A DNA stretch of 64,000 bases from Streptomyces sp. WAC08241 (GTDB lineage: Bacteria; Actinomycetota; Actinomycetes; Streptomycetales; Streptomycetaceae): NCBI GenBank assembly GCA_007858575.1, contig CP042279.1:1488001-1552000 (forward strand), read 5' to 3'. The notes beneath the pieces were generated by a model. That model searched no databases and was not told the origin of the DNA. It worked only from the letters and a program-made list of their open reading frames with translations. Of the stretch, positions 58,545-64,000 are shown piece by piece. A program made the position numbers and the translations under genes. Numbering within the stretch: position 1 is the first letter of the stretch; every line of letters begins with the position of its first letter.

Positions 58545-59622
58545 GCGTTCCCGTACGAGAGGCGAAGGCCCCGGCGCCCCGCGTCGTCGGCGGCCGGGTC
58601 GTCCGCGTCGGCCGCGGCGCCGTCTCCCTGCGCGTGCGGGGCCGCACCGTCGCCGTCACCGCCCTGCTGCTCGCCGCCCTCGTGCTCGTCGTCGGCACCA
58701 CCCTCGCCACCGGGGACTTCCCGCTCACCGTCGGAGAGGTCCTCCGCGCCCTCACCGGCAACGACACCGGGGCCGCCGACTTCGTCGTCAACACCCTGCG
58801 CCTGCCCCGCGTCCTGACCGCCGTGTTCGTCGGCGCGGCCCTCGCCGTGAGCGGGGCGATCCTCCAGAGCCTCACCCGCAACTCCCTCGGCAGCCCCGAC
58901 ATCATCGGCTTCACCAACGGCTCCCGCCGTCGGCGCCCTCGTCGTCATCGTCCTCCTGCACGGCAGCATGACCCAGATCGCCCTCGGCGCCCTGGCCGGC
59001 GGCCTCGCCACCGCCCTCGCCGTCCACCTCCTGATGATCGGCCGCGGACTCCAGGGGTTCCGGCTCGTCGTCATCGGCGTCGGCGTCAGCGCCCTGCTCC
59101 TCGCCGTCAACTCGTACCTGATCACCCGGGCCACCTTCCAGGAGGCCCTGGAGGCCCAGGCGTGGCTGATCGGCAGCCTCGGCAACCGGACCTGGACGCA
59201 CGCCAACGCCATCGGCCTCGCCCTCGCGGTCCTGCTGCCCCCGGCCCTCCTCCTCTCCCGCCGCCTCGCCATGGTGGAGATGGGCGACCTCACCGCCACC
59301 GCGCTCGGCGTGAACGTCCACCGCACCCGTACGGCGCTCTCGTCGTCGGCGTCGCCCTCGCCGCCTTCGCCACCGCCGTGACCGGCCCCATCTGGTTCAT
59401 CGCCCTGGCCGCCCCCAGGTGGTGCGCCGGCTCACCGGGTCGCCCGCGCCCGCCCTGCTGCCCTCCGCCCTCATGGGCGCCCTCCTGCTCGCCCTGAGCG
59501 ACCTCGTCGTCCAGCGGGCCTTCGCGCCCGCGCTCCTCCCCGTCGGCACGGCGACCGGCGCCCTCGGCGGGACCTACCTCATCTGGCTGCTGATCACCGA
59601 GTCGCGAAAGAGCCGCGCATGA
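58541..59622 (+). CDS. Ferric-siderophore ABC permease (FecCD family), system C, subunit 2
   Basis: About 360 residues. Blocks: LRLPRVLTAVFVGAALAVSG, LTRNSLGSPDIIGFTNG (the family's NPLAxPD variant), VIGVGVSALLLAVNSYL, WLIGSLGNRTW, ALGVNVHRTR, and VTGPIWFIALAAP in the ATPase-coupling loop. The GTG start overlaps the preceding stop (GTGA), and the stop overlaps the ATPase ATG. Breaks are near 58925, 59335 and 59420. The RNSLGSPDIIGFTNG variant resembles permeases paired with hydroxamate or catecholate importers in actinobacteria, which does not settle the substrate. Confidence 0.92.
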
Positions 59623-60472
59623 CCGCAACGAACCACCCCGGGCCCCGGCTGCGCGCCGAGGACCTCACGCTCTCCTACGACCGGCGGACGGTGGCCACGT
59701 CCCTCAGCGTCGACATCCCCGACCACTCCTTCACGGTCATCATCGGGCCCAACGCCTGCGGCAAGTCCACCCTCCTCTCGGCGCTCGCGCGGATGCTCAC
59801 GCCCAAGGCCGGACAGGTCTACCTCGACGGCGCGGCCATCTCTCGTACCGCTCCCGCGAGGTCGCCTGCCGCCTCGGCCTGCTCCCGCAGTCCTCCAGCG
59901 CGCCCGGCGGCATCACCGTCGGCGACCTCGTCGCCCGCGGCCGCTACCCGCACCAGCGGCTCCTGAAGCAGTGGTCCGCCGAGGACGAGACGGCCGTCAC
60001 CGAGGCCATGCGGCAGACCGGCGTCCTCGACCTCGCCGACCGGCCCGTCGACGACCTCAGCGGCGGCCAGCGCCAGCGCGTCTGGCTCTCCATGGTCCTG
60101 GCGCAGCAGACCTCCGTCCTGCTCCTCGACGAGCCCACCACCTACCTCGACATCGCCCACCAGGTCGAGGTCCTCGACCTGTGCGCCGAGCTCCACGCCC
60201 GCAAGGGACACACCGTCGTGGCCGTCCTGCACGACCTCAACCAGGCCTGCCGCTACGCCACCCACCTCGTCGTCATGCGCCCCGGCGGCGTCATCGCCGC
60301 CCAGGGCGACCCGGCCGCCGTCATGACCGCCGACCTGGTCGAGGACGTCTTCGGACTGCCCTGCCGGATCATCGACGACCCCGAGACCGGCACCCCGCTC
60401 ATGGTGCCCGCCGCACCCCGGCGGTACGACGCGGAGGACACCGACGGCACGGTGCTCACCAAGACGCCCTGA
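59619..60472 (+). CDS. Ferric-siderophore ABC transporter ATPase, system C
   Basis: About 285 residues. Walker A GPNACGKST, signature LSGGQRQR, Walker [13 protein letters not shown] and H-loop LHDLNQ. It ends with a polar tail (AEDTDGTVLTKTP). One break lies near 59840. The start overlaps the permease stop (ATGA). No binding protein is encoded in this operon; the lipoprotein at 37996 is the best partner in the window. System A's ATPase has the same Walker A sequence, so systems A and C look more closely related to each other than to system B. Confidence 0.93.
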
Positions 60473-60485
60473 GACAGGACGCCCC

Positions 60486-60538
60486 GGGACAAGGCCCCTG
60501 GGACAAGACCCTGGCAAGACACCCGGGACAAGACCCCC
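60486..60538. repeat. Imperfect tandem repeats (GGGACAAG units)
   Basis: Four units of 12-14 bases: GGGACAAGGCCCCT, GGGACAAGACCCT, GGCAAGACACCC and GGGACAAGACCCCC. They fill most of the gap between the ATPase stop and the amidohydrolase start. Confidence 0.8.
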
Positions 60539-60591
60539 GAGGCGCGATCGAGGCAAGGCCGACGCACGACCCCCTAGGACGGGACCCGCCC

Positions 60592-62168
60592 ATGATGCTG
60601 TGCACCCGACTCACCAACGCGCGCTTCCTCACCATGGACCCCGACCATCCGGTCGCCCACGACCTGGGCATCTGGCACGGCCGGATCGCCGGTCTCGACG
60701 AGGCCGTGAGCGGCCTGCCCGCGCGCGAGGTCGTCGACCTCCAGGGCGCCACCGTGCTGCCCGGCTTCATCGACAGCCACGTGCACCTGGCGTGGACCGG
60801 CCTGAAGGCGGCCTCGCCGAGCCTCGCCGGCGCCGAGCGGATCGAGGACGCCTCGCCGCCGTCGCGGACGCGGTCGCCCGCACGGCCGAGCCCGGCGCGT
60901 GGATCCACGTCGGCGGCTACGACCAGCGCGCCCTCGGCCGGCACCTGACCGCCGCCGACCTCGACCGGGTCGCCGCGGGCCACCGGATCTTCCTCATGCA
61001 CACCTCCGGTCACGCCTGCGTCGTCAACAGCGCCGTCCTCGACCTGCTCCCCGCCGACGTCCCCCACGACGCCGGCCTCCTCGTGGAGAGCGCGATGGGC
61101 GCCGTGCGCCGGCTCCGCCTCCCGTACGCCCAGGAGGAGTTGGCCGACGCCATCGAGCACGCCGGCCGCGTCTGCCTCGCCGAGGGCGTCACCGCCTGCG
61201 CCGAGGCGGGCATCGGCGGCGGCCTCTCGGCCACAGCCCCGCCGAGCTGGGCGCCTACCAACTCCTGCGCGACCGGGGCGGCTGCCCCTGCGCGTCCAGC
61301 TCATGCCGGGCGCCGACACCCTCAAACCGCTCGGTGCCCACGAGCGGGACGGCATCCCCGCGGCCTCGACCTCGGCCTGCGCACCGGTTTCGGCGACGAC
61401 TGGCTCTCCGTCGGCGCCCTCAAGATCTACACCGACGGCGGCATGATGGCCCGCACGGCCGCCCTCACCGAGCCGTACGAGGGCACGGACGGCACCGGGC
61501 AGCTCCAGGCCGACCCCGAGCACCTCGCCTCCCTGATCGTGGACGGACACCTCGGCGGCTGGCAGCTCGCCGTCCACGCCATCGGGGACCGCGCCGCCGA
61601 CCTCGCCCTGGACGCCCTGGAACGGGCCCAGGAACTGCGGCCCCGCCCCGACGCGCGCCACCGCATCGAGCACGCCGGCCTGATCCGGCCCGACCAGCTC
61701 CCGCGCTTCGCCCGGCTCGGCCTCAGCGCCGTCGTCCAGCCCAACTTCCTGCGGTACTTCGGCGACGACTACGCCACGGTCATGGGCCCGCGCCGGGCGC
61801 CCTGGATGTACCGGGGCCGCGGCTTCTCGACCACGGCGTCCCGCTCGTCGGCAGCTCCGACCGGCCCGTCACCGACGGATCGCCGCTGCGGGCGATCCAG
61901 TTCATGGTCGAGCGCGCCTCCTCTCCGGCCGCCCGATCGGCCCCGAGGAGGCGATCACCGTCGACGAGGCCCTGTACGCCTACACGGTCGCCGGCGCCCA
62001 CGCCTGCCGGTGGGACGACAGCGCGGGCACCCTGAGTCCGGGCAAGCGCGCCGACCTCGTCGTCCTCGGCGACGACCCGCACGCCGTCGACCCCTCCCGG
62101 ATCGGAGACATCGAGGTCGTGGCGACCTTCGTGGACGGACGCGAGGCGACGGAGGGAAGAGGCCGTGA
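60592..62168 (+). CDS. Amidohydrolase family protein (YtcJ-like)
   Basis: About 525 residues once joined. The amidohydrolase fold is marked by LTNARFLTMDPDHPVAHDLGIWHGRI at the start, the metal-binding PGFIDSHVHLAWTG, LKIYTDGGMMARTAAL, LAVHAIGDRAADLALDAL, HRIEHAGLI and LVGSSDRPV with a late Asp, and a C-terminal small beta domain (GTLSPGKRADLVVLGDDP). This matches the metal-dependent amidohydrolase family 3 (YtcJ/imidazolonepropionase-like). The substrate is unknown. It is co-directional with and 120 bases after the system C ATPase; cleavage of siderophore amide bonds is possible but unproven. Breaks are near 60853, 61232, 61280, 61360, 61830 and 61920. ATG 60592 or 60595. Confidence 0.85.
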
Positions 62169-62326
62169 GCACCTCCCCGGGCCCCCGGACCGGCTCCCGG
62201 CCCCGTGCCGGCTCCCCGCGACACCTCCTCGCCGGGCCGTCCGGCGCCGCGGCGGGACAGCCTTCCGGCCGCGCGAGGTGCGGACACGGACGCCTGTAGG
62301 CGGTGAAGGACGCCGGTGCGTCATGA

Positions 62327-62375
62327 CGGAAGGGCGGGCCCGGAGCGCCCGTACGGCTCCGGCCCCGCCCTTCCG
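62327..62375. terminator. Hairpin terminator between amidohydrolase and argD
   Basis: CGGAAGGGCGGG pairs with CCCGCCCTTCCG, and CCGGAGC with GCTCCGG inside it. This long GC-rich stem lies between the convergent ends of the two genes. Confidence 0.8.
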
Positions 62376-62381
62376 TCGCGC

Positions 62382-63557
62382 TCAGGCGTCCAGCGCCTTC
62401 GCCAGCGCCTCCACGAGCCCGTCGATCTGCCCGTCCGTCACCGTGAGGGCGGGAGCGAGCCGTACGGTGGCCGGGCCCGCCGCGTTGACCAGGAAGCCGG
62501 CGTCCTGGGCCGCCCGCTGGACCTGGGCGGCCCGCGGCTCGGTGAGGACGACGCCCAGGAGGAGTCCGGCGCCCCGCACCCCGGCGACGCGGGGTGCCCC
62601 AGCCCTCGATCCCCCGGCGCAGCCGCTCACCGGCCCGTACGGTCCGGGCGAGCAGCCCTCGGCCTCGACGGTCCGCAGGACGGCGAGCCCGGCCGCGCAC
62701 GCGATCGGGTTGCCGCCGAAGGTGGAGCCGTGCTGGCCGGGGCCGAGGAGCCGGGCCGCCGAACCGAAGGCCACCGCGACGCCGATCGGGAGCCCGCCGC
62801 CGAGCCCCTTGGCGAGGGTGACCACGTCGGGGTCCACGTCCCGGTCCGCCTGGTGCGCGAACCAGTGGCCGGTCCGGCCGACGCCGGTCTGCACCTCGTC
62901 CAGGACGAGCAGCGTGCCGGTCGCCCGGGTGATCTCCCGCGCGGCCCGCAGGTACCCCTCGGGCGCGGGGACGACCCCGCCCTCGCCCTGCACCGGTTCG
63001 AGGACGACCGCCGCGGTCTCTCCGTGACGGCCGCGCGCAGCGCCCCGACGTCCCCGAACGGGACGTGCGTCACCCCGTCGGGCAGCGGCAGGAACGGCTC
63101 GCGCTTCGCCGGCTGGCCGGTCAGGGCCAGGGCCCCATGGTGCGCCCGTGGAACCCGCCCTCGGCGGCGACCACGTGCGGACGGCCCGTCCGGCGGGCGA
63201 TCTTGAAGGCCGCTTCGAGCGCCTCCGCGCCCGAGTTCGCGAAGAAGACCCTGCCCCGCCTGCCGAAGAGCCGGAGCAGCTCCTCGGCCAGGGCGACGGG
63301 CGGCTCGGCGACGAACAGGTTCGACACGTGGCCGAGCCGCTCGACCTGCTCCCGGACGGCCGCGACGACGGCCGGGTGGGCGTGGCCCAGGGTGTTGACC
63401 GCGATCCCGCCGGTGAAGTCGGTGTACGTACGGCCCGCCTCGTCCTCGACGGTGCTGCCCTCGCCCCGGACCAGGGCCAGCGGGGAGTGCCGTACGTGTC
63501 CATCATGACCGCGCGCCAGCGGTCCGTGAGCGTCCTGGTGCTGTCGGCGGCGGTCAC
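62382..63557 (-). CDS. argD: Acetylornithine aminotransferase
   Basis: About 392 residues, a class III PLP-dependent aminotransferase making N-acetylornithine from N-acetylglutamate semialdehyde. Seen: [78 protein letters not shown] with the PLP Lys, and [14 protein letters not shown]. The GTG start at 63557 overlaps the argB stop (GTGA). Breaks are near 63495, 63135, 63020, 62660 and 62595. It would supply ornithine for the hydroxamate residues. In S. coelicolor argR follows argD; here the gene is followed by a terminator and the convergent amidohydrolase, so this may be an extra, cluster-linked copy (inference). Confidence 0.92.
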   Translation of the reverse strand: MTAADSTRTLTDRWRAVMMDTYGTPRWPWSGARAAPSRTRRAVRTPTSPAGSRSTPWATPTRPSSRPSGSRSSGSATCRTCSSPSRPSPWPRSCSGSSAGGAGSSSRTRARRRSKRPSRSPAGRAVRTWSPPRAGSTGAPWGPGPDRPAGEARAVPAAARRGDARPVRGRRGAARGRHGETAAVVLEPVQGEGGVVPAPEGYLRAAREITRATGTLLVLDEVQTGVGRTGHWFAHQADRDVDPDVVTLAKGLGGGLPIGVAVAFGSAARLLGPGQHGSTFGGNPIACAAGLAVLRTVEAEGCSPGPYGPVSGCAGGSRAGAPRVAGVRGAGLLLGVVLTEPRAAQVQRAAQDAGFLVNAAGPATVRLAPALTVTDGQIDGLVEALAKALDA

Positions 63558-64000
63558 GCGTCGTCCTCCTCGGACGGGGGAGCAGGTACGGGGCGGGGCG
63601 GGCTCCGGTTCGGGGCCGGGGTCGGGGACCACGGTGGTGCCGGGACCGTCCGCGGCGAAGACGCCGCCGAGGAGCGCGTGCGGCACCCGGCCGTCGACGA
63701 CCCGGGCCGCGCGGACGCCCGCGCGGACCGCCCGCAGGCACCCCTCCATCTTCGGGAGCATGCCGCTCGCCAGGTCCGGGAGCAGCGCGTCCAGTTCACC
63801 GGCCGTCAGGCGGGCGACGACCTCGGTGCTGCGGGGCCAGTCCGCGTAGAGCCCCTCGACGTCGGTGAGGACCACGAGCCGGTCCGCGCCGAGGGCCACG
63901 GCGAGCGCGGAGGCCGCGAGGTCGGCGTTGACGTTGTAGACCTCCCCGTCCGCGCCCCGCGCGACGGGCGAGACGACGGGGATGCGGCCCGCCTCCAGGA
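63554..64000 (-). CDS. argB: Acetylglutamate kinase, C-terminal part (5' end outside window)
   Basis: The C-terminal 150 or so residues of N-acetylglutamate kinase: [88 protein letters not shown]. The last is the typical C-terminal signature ending the arginine-binding part. It phosphorylates N-acetylglutamate in ornithine/arginine synthesis. A Pro/Glu-rich tail ([10 protein letters not shown]) extends it beyond the usual end, with one break near 63590. It is translationally coupled to argD. Confidence 0.93.

Overview
This window looks like part of a Streptomyces (or close Streptomycetaceae) chromosome. It is very GC-rich with almost every third codon position G or C, uses GTG and TTG starts, packs genes with 4-base ATGA/GTGA overlaps, and carries many DtxR/DmdR-type 'iron boxes' (about 19 bp, core TTAGGTTAGGCTAACCTAA). 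About 60 of the 64 kb is iron acquisition: two multimodular siderophore NRPS systems, their tailoring enzymes and exporters, and three FecCD-type uptake systems. I could not run any search, so product names rest on motif reading.

Layout. (1) 1-19203, minus strand: an iron-box-driven operon of aryl carrier protein, EntS-like MFS exporter, NRPS-1 (four modules; codes read as Gly, a basic residue, Ser, Ser with epimerisation) and NRPS-2 (basic residue, continues off the left edge). (2) 19241-21143: three iron boxes, a GNAT acetyltransferase, an MbtH protein and an AraC regulator. (3) 21178-27912: ferric-siderophore permeases, ATPase and lipoprotein, a siderophore-interacting protein fused to a methyltransferase-like domain, and an isochorismatase. 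(4) 28099-30321: amidase and uracil-DNA glycosylase. (5) 30472-34364: a second uptake system with a fused double permease. (6) 34402-37826: a MarR regulator with a palindromic operator, an N-formyltransferase and an ornithine N5-monooxygenase. (7) 37996-53482: binding lipoprotein plus a four-module NRPS-3 (C-A-T x4 and a terminal C domain; codes include Ser and DMENLGLINK, N5-hydroxyornithine). (8) 53611-57215: heterodimeric ABC exporter. (9) 57472-62168: third uptake system and an amidohydrolase. (10) 62382-64000: argD and the end of argB.

How it may work. The formyltransferase, monooxygenase and NRPS-3 fit a foroxymithine/erythrochelin-type hydroxamate tetrapeptide released by the terminal C domain. 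The ArCP, isochorismatase, EntS-like exporter and DhbF-like first module of NRPS-1 fit a catecholate-peptide siderophore, whose remaining 2,3-dihydroxybenzoate genes are not in the window. Ornithine supply could come from argBD and perhaps the GNAT. Iron boxes in front of nearly every transcription unit suggest one shared iron-repressed regulon.

Caveat. Nearly every gene longer than about 700 bp, including housekeeping argD, is broken by single-base frame changes, usually inside short C or G runs, while the protein sequence continues in another frame. I treat these as probable consensus errors, annotate each gene across its breaks, and give coordinates for the whole reconstructed gene.
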